Below are positions 48,781 to 58,981 of a DNA stretch of 64,000 bases, piece by piece. Position 1 is the stretch's first letter. Each line of letters opens with the position of its first letter. Under the pieces are notes generated by a model. That model saw nothing but the letters and a program-made list of their open reading frames with translations. It searched no databases and was not told the origin of the DNA. The DNA is from Talaromyces rugulosus. Taxonomy: Eukaryota > Ascomycota > Eurotiomycetes > Eurotiales > Trichocomaceae. The stretch covers positions 5,208,001-5,272,000 of the forward strand of contig NC_049561.1 of NCBI RefSeq assembly GCF_013368755.1. Reading direction: 5' to 3'. Position numbers and translations under genes: made by a program.

Positions 48781-50793
48781 TCAGTCCAGCTCGAGACAGC
48801 TCTTAGGCAGAGGAACTCCAAAGTAGCCCAATCGCTTTTGGAACCTTCTATAATTCATCTTCCCGGCTAACGAGAATATCCGGGGGCCTTCGGACTTCAA
48901 CTGTTCTTCGGTGTACCGGCGGATCAGGATAGACGCAATTCTTTCCCGGGAGCTGGACTCGCTGATCACGCCAGAGGGGCACAAGACCCACGCTAGAGCT
49001 GTTTTCTCTTCTGGCCCTGATTTTTCCAAGGGATCTGCGCCTGTAACAAGTATGTAGTGTACTTCCCACAATAATCCATTGTTTGCTGCGAACCCCAGAA
49101 GCGTCCAGCCGTCCTGTCTGATGTGTATATCAGCGCCTCCATGAATCAGGAGCTGAACTATTTTAGTGTGTCCTCTCGATACAGCTTCCCAAATTAATGC
49201 CCCTGAGCCGCATTCAGTGCGCTTCTGATTGAAGTCAGGGTCAACGCCCTTCTCAACTAGTAATTGGACTACCGACGAGTTCCCAGATGTTACCGCAAGC
49301 TGTAGGATTCTCTCGAGGTAGGCGTGGTCGAATTTGTCAAGGTCTAGACCATGTTCAATCAAATATTCGACACATTCCTCGTCTTGCCCTTTTGCTACAG
49401 CTTCCAATGCCGATCCATGCCCCGAAATATAGACGTTTGGATTCGCACCCTTCACTAATAGGTGACGAATCAGTAACACGCTGCTTCCTACATCTGTTGG
49501 TATCAAAGAAACCAGCGACCTGTCAAACAAGTTTACTGATGATGTTGTGTTTGACTGACAATGAGCTCCGAACCATCGTAAGTGACCGAGTATTTTCTCG
49601 AATGTTTCATCATCACAGATTCCTATGGAGAAAATCTTTCTCAAGCCCGCTATAACTTCTTTATCGCGGAGAATTTCTATGTGTTGCAGAACAATTTTCT
49701 GTAAATATCCAAAATTTCTCTGAGAGATGTCATTGCAAAGTAACTTTTTGCAGTTTTTCAATTTTACTCGCAAAAAGTCCGCACCACAGTCAACCAGGGT
49801 GTCTACGGCGTCATAACAGCTGTTTTCGAATGCATGGTCAACAACTGTTTCCCCATCAGCACTGACGGCATTGGGGCTGGCTCCGAGAAATGACAGGTAT
49901 TGGATCATACGACTATCAGTAGTATGCCAAAGAGGCGGATGCCCATTCGTATCCAACGCTTCTAGATCAGCGCCACCATACTTGAAAACCGTGACCGCAG
50001 AGAAACGGCCTGCTTTCACCGCCCCCGAGAAAGTCGTCGGAGTTAGTGCTGAATCAGGACACATGTTGAGGAAGAGTTTTGCCATCGTTCTTGTCGAGCC
50101 ACCATCCACGTTTCCTGTGTTGTAAGACCCGAAAAACCTCCTGTAATGCAAGTCACTCATCTGAGCACCATTTTTTATTAATATCTCGGCACATTCAGTG
50201 AAACGAACGTCAATAAATCAGTCTAATAAATCATTTGACAGTTTAGGTCTCTGGCTTAAGTCGAGGTTATGAAAGATGGAGAACAGAAGCTTGACTTGAT
50301 GGACAAGTCGACCCAAGTACAAATACCGACCTAACCGCTGCAAAATTTCAGGCAGGATTTCTAGAAATTCGTCCAAAAAGTCATTTTTCGGAATGGCTTC
50401 GGCCAATGCCGTAATAGTTTTCTTTGAGTTAAACCTCAGCGCACTTTCTACAGCTTTTGAAAAGGAGAAACGGTGTCCTTTGGCCTCTCGAATGATCCTC
50501 CGAACGGCGAGCTCATTGTCCCTTCCAGCGGCAGTAACCAATCCTAGTTCACATAGACTAAAATCTCGGCGGTAGAGGTACTTGTTCAATAAATCAAACA
50601 GTTGGCAGTTTGCCTGGCTAAAGGCATTTAGATCTCTCAAAAAATAGCAGGTTTCTCCGACAAGAATGATGGGCTGCTGGTAGCTCCAGGATCGACATTT
50701 TCGGTAGGAGTGTTGTTTTATCACTTGGTCGGTAGCGAGGAAACAACCGCTTGGATTTTCCCGCCGCCATTTTATTTCTAGTGTTGTCGTCAT
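48781..50793 (-). pseudogene. F-box-like/ankyrin repeat gene interrupted by one in-frame TGA
   Basis: From ATG 50793 to TAG 48781 a single frame of 671 codons is broken only by TGA at 50220-50218. Residues just after the stop (FTECAEILIKNGAQMSDLHY) are a canonical ankyrin end, so the coding region plainly continues through it. Upstream, LRDLNAFSQANCQLFDLLNKYLYRRD resembles a degenerate F-box typical of fungal F-box/ankyrin proteins. Downstream are repeats such as NGHPPLWHTTDSRMIQYLSFLGASPNAV, CVEYLIEHGLDLDK, VVQLLVEKGVDPDF and IVQLLIHGGADIHI. No other stop or frameshift occurs. Possibilities: recent nonsense mutation, assembly error, readthrough, or a small intron. Such proteins are usually fast-evolving multicopy families, adaptors for ubiquitin ligases. 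Confidence 0.75.
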
Positions 50794-52302
50794 GAAGACG
50801 CTTTGATTGACAAGAGGAGTGTGAAAATTCCGTTACCCTGAATCTTCGGTTGCCTTATACAGTACCATGTTTCGACACATAGTAGTCGACATCAATACAG
50901 ATAGCCATAGGGGGGATTTGGTGCCTGTACGTTCTAATTCGTGAGGATTGGGAACAGCGGTGTTCTTGTGGCTCTTTTTAACGGCATACCCCTATGAGAG
51001 GTGTCGGTAAAAGTTGCATTTTCTTCTCTATTCTGACTATTATATAGTTATGTGTATTGACATTATTACTGATCATAAAACTTATCAACTTTGATACTAT
51101 TCTTTAGGTTAGGATCAGCAGTACCTTGGTAAGTAAAATACATATGGTAATTGATACGTGATTCATACCTATTTGTGAGACCCACATAAGAGAGGGACAC
51201 GCATAATCGAAGGCGATGGACGAGTCTGTAATGGAAGAGTTGAGGAGAATCAGTTACACTGCTTAACCGTTACACTGGATTGTGGTCTGGTGATTCCACT
51301 GGCTTTTTTATGAGAAAACCGAATATTTGGAGTTCTTGGTCTCTTCCTATGCGCTAGGATGAGCAACGCTAATAAGCTATAAAAATATCAATTATTTGAC
51401 TCATTGACTCAATACGGCTCTTGAGTCTCGAAAACACTGGCCCAGAAGTTTGCTCTACGTGCTATGCTACCATTACAGTTTCAATCGTACTTACAATAGT
51501 GTCGATGACGTTGCTAGTACGTGGGTACCTCTCTTGGTCTCTTGATATTATCTGTGGCTGCCTAGGCTTCCACTTCAAAATGAGGAGATACTGAAGAGGT
51601 CGAGAAGCTTGGTTTTCAATTTTCTGTTATGTTCTGTCATATATTGCGTAGAACGGAAAAATTCCTAGTTTGATTAGATGAGATATACAACCTTAATTGT
51701 GCGTCAACCTTAATAATGCGTCGATCACACATAATGTTACCCTCGTATTCCTAAGATCCGTCGGCCAGTAAATACTTCACCAATCTTACATGTAAGGGCA
51801 GATTGGCTTATCAACCACACCATCCAGCTGAGGAAGCCAAGTGTGATTAATATTCAGTAGTGATGCTTCTCAGCCATGATTTTATGTCTTGTTTACACAT
51901 TCATCACCAGCTGTAAATAGTATGAGGTTATTCATACAGAACGGAGTATAAAGGTTATGTATGCACTCCGTACTTTATATTCTGTATCTTAGACATGCAT
52001 CTCTCGCGTAAATGCAATGCCTAGAAATATTTATCTTCAATTCTAGATCTCACTTAGGGCTTACATGTGGGTTCTAAATAACAACCTCATTTTGGCCCTG
52101 AACTGTCACGCCTGAGCTGCCACGGATACCGTTACATTACTAGCTAGTAGCCTTGTCATCAGCAACTACGATGCTCTAGATGTCGGTGGTTTCGTAGCTT
52201 ATAAAACGGCCGTCGATTCCCGTTATCGTTGTCATTTATTTCACAGACCACTTTCTTATTATTAGCTCTTTCAACATCAACAAACCCAAACAAGCTATCA
52301 AA
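50794..52302. other. AT-rich intergenic region
   Basis: 1.5 kb with no gene seen. A promoter TATAAAA at 52200-52206 precedes the next gene by about 100 bp. An ACGGAGTATAAA / ACTCCGTACTTTATA imperfect inverted pair lies near 51940-51980. Confidence 0.35.
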
Positions 52303-52632
52303 ATGCATGCCCCCAATGCCCTCATTGCTACACTAGCCGTCATGGTTGGCGTCACCTATGCCTCTACCGCCAAGACTACGTTTGGCTTTACCGAGGGAAA
52401 CCCTGGGTGCGTTGTCTCCGTGACATCCGAATGCAACCTGGGCTGCAGTTCTATCGTAATTCTCGATGAGGAGAAGGGCTGTCACGAACTCACCGAGTCC
52501 ATCACCCGTCCTGCTTGCACTGGCAAAGTCACGATAGACTCTACTGCTACTCCAGTCGTTGCCCGGTTTGTTGAGGACGAATGCTCGGCCGAGTGCATTA
52601 TCGATGACGACACATGCACCACCCCTGCTTAA
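52303..52632 (+). CDS. Small secreted cysteine-rich protein
   Basis: Single-exon 109-aa protein with a signal peptide (ALIATLAVMVGVTYA) and a mature chain of about 88 residues carrying eight cysteines (36, 44, 48, 60, 72, 94, 98, 105), an even number consistent with four disulfides. The C-terminus is acidic (VEDECSAEC...DDDTC). A TATAAAA box sits about 100 bp upstream and a CAAAATG start context is good. No family recognised; not a hydrophobin by cysteine spacing (no CC doublets). It lies in an AT-rich, transposon-bearing stretch. Role unknown; wall, antimicrobial or host-interaction functions are all possible. Confidence 0.75.
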   Translation: MHAPNALIATLAVMVGVTYASTAKTTFGFTEGNPGCVVSVTSECNLGCSSIVILDEEKGCHELTESITRPACTGKVTIDSTATPVVARFVEDECSAECIIDDDTCTTPA

Positions 52633-53508
52633 ATAATTAGAATCGAAAAGAGCTATGATGTATTTTGAACCTTTTCCATCTCATCTTGGATTATTTACTG
52701 ATTATAACGGATGTAGATGAGTTGGAATAAATTGATGGACGTTGAAAATGCGGATAGCGTTAACATGGTCTACACGGAGTCACTTCCATTTATTTCCCAC
52801 CCTTTCAAATGTTCCTATCGAATTCTTCTGTAAATAGCTCTTAGAGCACACGAACGGGTCTAGCCCGTGGGACAATAAATCGGTTTGCCAAACACCGTTA
52901 AATTTTTATTTTTTATTTTGGAATTCGAATTGGCAAGTGTCAGACTCGGTCAACTGAATAAACTTCATATCATGGCCTATTGATGTTGAATACAACCGTC
53001 TCGATCCTTTGTGACTGAAAATTAAGCAGGAAGGGAAAAGGAGCCCAGGGTCCAGTGTTTCTGTGGGGGGGTAAACATGAGGCTAAAACCTTCATCTTGA
53101 TGTAACTAGTAATCACTACTGAAATCTTAAGTTAGTGTACGACTTTCCAGGGGTCCAGTTGACCGGTGGCGTAAATTTAGTGGCTAGAGGCTTACTGGGT
53201 GTCACCAATGGAAAATGAATTGACAGGGGGTCAGATTATTACCACTATAAAATTCCTTAATACCACGCAGTTATGGTTAGGAAAGGTCTAGGTCCCTTAG
53301 AATGAATAAAAATGCGTGTTGTTTAAGGAGATAGTGATGTGGTAATAATTTGACGTGGTATAGTCAGCGTCCAGCCCCGAGTTTCCCCACCCCCGCATCA
53401 TTCCTCGGCCCACTAAAGCCCTAATTAGGAACTTGGCAGTACATGCATCATCAGGGTAGAAGCGGAAGTGACTCCGATTTCGAGGCTTGTAAAATTAGCC
53501 TTGGATGC
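52633..53508. other. Intergenic region flanking the transposon
   Basis: 876 bp AT-rich; no gene or clear repeat identified. Confidence 0.35.
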
Positions 53509-53510
53509 TA

Positions 53511-53557
53511 ACGTATTTTATAAGCACCCCGGGACACATAAGCGTCCCGGGACACCC
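53511..53557 (+). repeat. Left terminal inverted repeat (47 bp)
   Basis: Starts ACGTATTTTATAAGC and is the exact reverse complement of 55339-55385. It contains the direct repeat CCCGGGACAC twice, a likely transposase-binding subrepeat. Confidence 0.95.
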
Positions 53558-53617
53558 TCTCAATTTCCTCCCACTTTCAACCAACCATACATTTGAAAAT
53601 CGCATAACCACACCAAT

Positions 53618-55276
53618 ATGCCTCAGAACGCTGCAAAAACCCCTTCAAACAATGAAGAAAGACTTCTGCTTGCTATGAACGCGTTAAAAAAAGGTCAAAT
53701 AACCAGTGTGCGCGAAGCAGCACGTGTTTACTGTGTACCAAAGTTGACGCTTTACGCGCGAATGTAGGATCGCGTGCATCACTTATATAAGCGCCCTAAA
53801 AACACCAAATTGTTAGAAACTGAGGAAATTACACTACGCGATTGGATTCTCTTAATGGATAAGCGTGGCTGCCCTGTTAGGTCTTTAATGATAGAGCAAA
53901 TAGCCAATTGCTTGCTTGCAAAACGTAATTCTATTACCTCACCACCAACTATTAGTAAGTGCTGGGTGAGTAATTATTTAAAGCATCAGCAAGATCTACA
54001 AACCCGTTATATTTATAAATATAATTATAAGCGTGTTTTATGTGAAGATCCAACAATTATTGACAGCTTTTTTAATGATTTTAAGCGCGTTTTTACCGAG
54101 TACAGGATCGCTGAGAAAGACGTTTAGAATTTTGATAAGACTGGGTTTGTTATGGGCATCATTTCTACTATAAAAGTTGTATGCAGCTCTAATTATAAAA
54201 GGAAACCTCGTCTACTACAGCCTGGAAATCGAGAATAGGTCACAGCTGTGGAATGTATAAGTGCAAAAAGGATTGCTATGCCTTTACTTATTATATTGAA
54301 ATCAGTTAATAAACTTCTTGATTGGTATAATCTGCTTAGTTTATTATCTAATTAGGCAATTACTGAATCATCAAATGGTTAGATATCTGATGAATTAGGC
54401 CTTGAATGGCTTCAAAAAATTTTTAACCTTTGGACGAAGCCTTATATAGTTGGCCGGTACTGTTTTCTGATTCTTAATAGACATAGTAGTTATCTTACAC
54501 CTTTATTCGATTAGTATTGTGCTGTAAATGACATTATTACTGTATGTATGCTGCTATATTCGTTATACCTGCTTCAACCGCTTGATGTGGGTGTTTTTGC
54601 GGTTCTAAAGCGCTTATATAGACATGCGGTTGAGAACTGGATGCGCTGCGGTGTCAACTATATTGATAAAGACGATTTTCTCACAATGTATATAGACATT
54701 TGGGATAAAGCCTATACTATATAAAATATTAAGAGCGGCTTTTTATTGATTGATATCTCACCATTTAACCGAGAATGTGTGCTATCTAAGCTTGATATTC
54801 AATTGCGGACACCTACCCCCCCAAGTACGAGTCATTCTTCTGTAAATTGGTCCCCAAAAACACCAAATAATATAAAAATCCTGATTTGTCAAATAAACAC
54901 CATAAATTGGCTTATAAATCAACATCTTACCCATCCAAGTTCGCCTACTAAACGCGCGTTAGACCAGTTGATAAAAGGTTGCTCGTTGACCATGAATTCC
55001 GCCACTATATTGGCGCAGGAAAATCAGGAATTGAGAGCAGCGAACCATCACCAGAAGCAAAAAAGGATAACCCATGGTAGGCCTATTGACCGTCAAGGAA
55101 TTTTGACAGTTTCTGAAGGTCGCGAGATAGCTGCAGCAGCGTTGACAGCCCAGGAAGCTTTACAATTGCCTAATCCGGAAGTGGCTTCGGGGGCACGCAG
55201 GCGCGCGCTATGGACCTGTTCTAATTGTAAACAAATCGGGCATATTCGCACGTACTGCCTGAACAATTCTATATAG
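53618..55276 (+). pseudogene. pogo/Fot1-like DDE transposase, inactivated
   Basis: 553 codons in one frame with seven internal stops (six TAG, one TAA). N-terminal HTH (psq/CENP-B type): ERLLLAMNALKKGQITSVREAARVY. DDE core remnants: NFDKTGF (first Asp), RHSSYLTP (normally GHxSH), LQPLDVGVFAVLKRLY. A C-terminal CCHC knuckle CSNCKQIGHIRTYC is intact. Stops fall where relatives have Gln or Trp (for example NG*IS for NGWIS, FD*YC for FDQYC), as expected from C-to-T changes on either strand. Breaks are described only; the element is judged non-functional. Confidence 0.9.
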
Positions 55277-55338
55277 AAATTATATAGTAATTCGGTTTAT
55301 TCGTTACGTTATGGTCATTTTCTATGATTTCTTAGCGC

Positions 55339-55385
55339 GGGTGTCCCGGGACGCTTATGTGTCCCGGGGTGCTTATAAAATACGT
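55339..55385 (-). repeat. Right terminal inverted repeat (47 bp)
   Basis: Perfect reverse complement of the left repeat; followed by the TA duplication at 55386-55387. Confidence 0.95.
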
Positions 55386-55387
55386 TA

Positions 55388-56219
55388 AGGCTTGGTTCTC
55401 GGTAAGCGAGAACCGCTGAGAAGAAGCTATCTGCGGGTTGATCGTTTCGTACCTAAGGCATCAAGATTACACCACTATACGGTAAATATATGGTAACAAC
55501 TAGTCTTGTGTAAAGAAAAAATGCGCTTAAAGATATGTGATGACAATGCTCTCAAGTTATTTCTTGGCCGTGAGCTTATTCAATGTTGCAGCTACGTATA
55601 TGCTTTGAGGTGCATGAAACATCTGCAACATTTATCTACCGAACGCTAATACCGTACGACAACACACATGAGCATTCTGCATTTGTCTCATAACGAGCAC
55701 ATGCAGCTTTGGGGCCCTGTTTCGGTTTCTTTGTGCTCTCTGAGCCCTCCTGGAGCCGCCGTGAAGCCCGCGGGCCTGCTCTATGAGGGATCTATGAGCG
55801 CTCCCGGAGCTAGGCTGAGTATAAAGTGGTGTGACACTGGGCCCTCTAGCGCCACACATCGCTTTTATGCAGGTAGCTCATCGTGTTGGTTCACGGCACG
55901 TTAGAAGGAAGAGGTTGCAGAAATGCTACTTGCTGAAAGACGTGCTGGAAACGGGCTAATCTATCCCAACCCAATGCAATCAGCAGGATTATTCGCCCCC
56001 TTTGAGTCAGCACTCCAAAACCCCTACTGCCGCACAGCATCAGCCACGGAAACCCCAGAAGCAAGTTACCCTAGAGAATGAAAACGAAGAGCTGACGCGG
56101 GGATCTAAACCCTGCGTTGCTTCATTTTTTAGCCTTCGCAGACTGTCCATGCTGAGAATTGTACCGGATAAGAATTGTTGCAAAGCGGGTTCTATGCTCT
56201 TCAACTACATAGCATCTAT
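55388..56219. other. Intergenic region beside the transposon, with hairpin
   Basis: 832 bp. A perfect 8-bp-stem hairpin GGTTCTCG-gtaag-CGAGAACC lies at 55394-55414, seven bases outside the transposon. Short ORFs (55668-55904, 56002-56223) have no recognised content; the second has a Pro/Gln/Lys-rich start reminiscent of transposon C-termini, but too short to claim. Confidence 0.35.
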
Positions 56220-58490
56220 CTAATAACAAAAAGATTCTATCAATTGAATAAAGATCTTTTCAAATTCTTGCAGGTTCTCGACTTCAACCAATTCCTGCTT
56301 AGCGTGCAAGCCATCCCCCGCAGGTCCATATACAATTGAAGGAATCCCAACAGCACCAAGCAAAGCTGCATCAGTCCAAAACGAACCACCCTTGACAATA
56401 GGTTCCCGTCCTAGAACTGCGGATGTACAAGCAACAACCTTCTGTACAAAGGGATGACCGGCCAGCACTTTCTGTGTCGGGCGCGACATGGTAATGCGAG
56501 GCTCGGCGTATTTGAATCGAAGATTCTCCTGAGCAATTCCTTTCAACAGGGCACTAATATCCGCCAATATGGACTCTTGAGTTTGCACGGGGATAGTACG
56601 GAACTCAACGGTGATTGTGCATCTATCCGGATATGAAGATGGCTCCTCGCCGCCTCGGATCAATCCACAGTGCAGCGAAGCCTGGCCTAACAGATCATCC
56701 ACAGGAAGCTGCGACTGGTATTTCTCCAAAGCCTGCAGGAACGAACCAGCGTAGAGGATGGCGTCTTCCCCAGCTGCCAGGTCTGAGCCATGGGCGGCTA
56801 CTCCTAGTATGTCTACTTCAATCCACACGAATCCCTTATGGGCTGTAATAATCGTGCCCTGGGTTGGCTCCGGCAGAACTGCAGCGTCTGCACGCCATCC
56901 CGCTGCGATAACATCTTGCGTTCCCTGGGATGCATCCTCTTCATCGGACACAGCGGCCACGATGACATCGCCCCGAGGGGTGCGGCCGCTGGCCTTGATT
57001 GCTGAAAGAGCGGCCAACGCTGCGGCAAGACCACCTTTCATGTCAAGGCAGCCTCGTCCAAAGATGACTTCTTTGCCATCTTTGGTTCCGATTGACCCAG
57101 ATAGCGGGTCGGACTCGTAGCTCGAGAGACTGACTGTATCGGTGTGACCGTTGAACATGAGGGATTGGCCCTCTCCGCTGCCACGCAATACTCCCACAAT
57201 AGATGGCCTTCCTGGAACCTTCTCAATCCAGTGGTGCTCGATGCCTCGATGAGCAAACCAGGCAGCAAGATAGTTTACTATCTCGGTCTCGCCCACTCCG
57301 TCCGTGACAGACAATGTCGAGTTGGAGGAGTTGATCTGTGTAAGAGTCTGTGTTAAGCCTACGACGTCGCTGACAGAGACGTCTTTAGGTGTTGGGTATT
57401 TACGCGCGCCTTCGGTACTGAGAAGAACAATTACAGAATCTTTGTTGAGGAGCGATGAAGCATTCTCCTTCACCGTAGCCAGATGGCGCAACGCAGCGAG
57501 CGACGCACCTCCGCATGGCCCGGCTACCACAGACTTTGAATTGAGATACTGTACGGCACAGTGGCTCTCGTAGGAAGACACCGTGATACAGGCGTCAACC
57601 AGGCGCTGAATGTCCGGCCAAGCAGTAGAGGATACCGTGCCGCAGTTCATACCGTCCATGATTGATGACGAGGTTTGCACGGTCATCATCTTGCCAGTAG
57701 TCAGACTAGAATATAGACACGCCGCTGTGTCAGGTTCAACGGCAACGACTGAAAAAGCCGGCTCTTGTGACTTGCAATGCTTAGCCACTGCATGGGCAAG
57801 ACTCCCAACACCAGCAGGAGTCAGCACCAACAAACCAGCGAGGCCGCGCTGCGCAAGATCGTTCAGTATTTCATCCATCATTGTAGAATAACCTTCCACG
57901 ATCCACGCAGGGACATCCTCATACCCCTCAAAAGCGGTATCCTGAATGAGCAGAGCATTATTCTGCGTAGACGACTCGCCCAAGGCCTCCTGCACAGCCC
58001 TGTCATAATCACCCTGGACAATAATAAGTTTCGCGCCCTCTCCCGCAATCAGATTCTTAGTTTCCTGATCTATGGCGCTCGGAATAAAAATCTGCGCCTC
58101 AATACCGAGCAGCCGAGCCATGAACGCGACTGCACGCCCATGGTTTCCCATCGTAGCAGCTGTCAGGGAGATCGAGGCTTCTTTTGCTCGACTTGAAATC
58201 TCATTGAGGGAGACAGTTAGCGGTAGCCCGAGGTGTGCTGCAATGGCCCGGAAACAGGCCCATGAAGCGCCCAAGACCTTAAATGAGGGCAGCCCGAAGC
58301 GGTTACTTTCGTCTTTGATGAAGATGGCGCGGACGCCTAGCTCGGCAGCGAGCCCGGGGAGTTCAACCAAGGGTGTTGGGGCATAGTTGGGGATGGATTG
58401 ATGTAAAGCCTTGAGGCCTTCGATTTGCGGGGAGGCGATGCGCTCAGTTGCTGCCGCGGGGTTGAAGTAGATTGGGCGTCGCGATGACAT
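56220..58490 (-). CDS. Diaminopropionate ammonia-lyase fused to M20 amidohydrolase
   Basis: Single-exon 756-aa bifunctional protein. Residues about 1-385 are a fold-type II PLP enzyme of the diaminopropionate ammonia-lyase (YgeX) family: PLP Lys71 in GLPSFKVLGAS, TMGNHGRAVAF, and the phosphate loop GPCGGASLA. Residues about 405-755 are an ArgE/DapE-type M20 metallohydrolase: NGHTDTVSL (His-x-Asp), GRGCLDMKGG (bridging Asp), SDEEDASQG (catalytic Glu pair) and a distal LHAKQEL. All M20 metal ligands are present. The likely role is to strip an acyl group from an N-acyl diamino acid and eliminate ammonia to pyruvate, but substrate is inferred. Neighbours are an aldo-keto reductase and a dual zinc regulator. 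No targeting signal seen, so cytosolic. Confidence 0.9.
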   Translation of the reverse strand: MSSRRPIYFNPAAATERIASPQIEGLKALHQSIPNYAPTPLVELPGLAAELGVRAIFIKDESNRFGLPSFKVLGASWACFRAIAAHLGLPLTVSLNEISSRAKEASISLTAATMGNHGRAVAFMARLLGIEAQIFIPSAIDQETKNLIAGEGAKLIIVQGDYDRAVQEALGESSTQNNALLIQDTAFEGYEDVPAWIVEGYSTMMDEILNDLAQRGLAGLLVLTPAGVGSLAHAVAKHCKSQEPAFSVVAVEPDTAACLYSSLTTGKMMTVQTSSSIMDGMNCGTVSSTAWPDIQRLVDACITVSSYESHCAVQYLNSKSVVAGPCGGASLAALRHLATVKENASSLLNKDSVIVLLSTEGARKYPTPKDVSVSDVVGLTQTLTQINSSNSTLSVTDGVGETEIVNYLAAWFAHRGIEHHWIEKVPGRPSIVGVLRGSGEGQSLMFNGHTDTVSLSSYESDPLSGSIGTKDGKEVIFGRGCLDMKGGLAAALAALSAIKASGRTPRGDVIVAAVSDEEDASQGTQDVIAAGWRADAAVLPEPTQGTIITAHKGFVWIEVDILGVAAHGSDLAAGEDAILYAGSFLQALEKYQSQLPVDDLLGQASLHCGLIRGGEEPSSYPDRCTITVEFRTIPVQTQESILADISALLKGIAQENLRFKYAEPRITMSRPTQKVLAGHPFVQKVVACTSAVLGREPIVKGGSFWTDAALLGAVGIPSIVYGPAGDGLHAKQELVEVENLQEFEKIFIQLIESFCY

Positions 58491-58981
58491 TTTGAGCTTT
58501 AAGTGTTTCTCAAACTCGTTCCTGCAACAGAGCAGAATATGGCCTGTAATCTATTTTTATGTCTTTCTTTTCTTGCCATTGTCAAATGTCTGGTCTGCTC
58601 CCAACGCCTGGCGCCTTTCGACGACATGACGGGTCGAGTGGGGACTGGGAAATAACCCTCAACCCAATTTATCTGTTATGCGCCTTCTCACAACAATCAA
58701 CATTAACGCCTTCTTACCATTTTTAGGGTCAGCTTTTTGTTTTTTGGTTCTTTAACGTAATCAACGGCCAAGCTGTCCACTATCACCGCATTCACAAAAA
58801 TTTAAACAAAGTATGTAGTTACTTATTAGGACAACTTCTTATATGTAGTTTGGCTAATCAGAGGGAATAGTAGAGGCCATATATACAACATTAAATCCAA
58901 GTCGAGTTCCAATCTACTAGAATGGTGGACCAACTTTCAAAAAGGGTATAATATTTCCTCTCAATACTCCCGTCAAAAAGT
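58491..58981. promoter_or_regulatory. Promoter region of the fusion enzyme / 3' end of aldo-keto reductase
   Basis: 491 bp between two minus-strand genes; no gene seen. Confidence 0.35.

Larger units (their letters stand above)
53509..55387. mobile_element. pogo/Fot1-type DNA transposon, complete but RIP-mutated
   Basis: An 1875-bp element (53511-55385) bounded by perfect 47-bp terminal inverted repeats and flanked by TA on both sides (53509-53510, 55386-55387), the target duplication of the Tc1/mariner-pogo superfamily. It contains one long transposase frame on the plus strand with seven internal stops and no frameshift. The interior is AT-rich relative to the GC-rich repeats. Element size and C-terminal zinc knuckle fit Fot1/Tan1-like fungal pogo elements. 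Intact ends mean it could still be moved by a transposase supplied elsewhere. Confidence 0.93.

Noticed and set aside
55668..56223. ORFs between transposon and fusion enzyme as a second transposon remnant
   Set aside because: Too short and without catalytic motifs or inverted repeats; only a vague compositional likeness.
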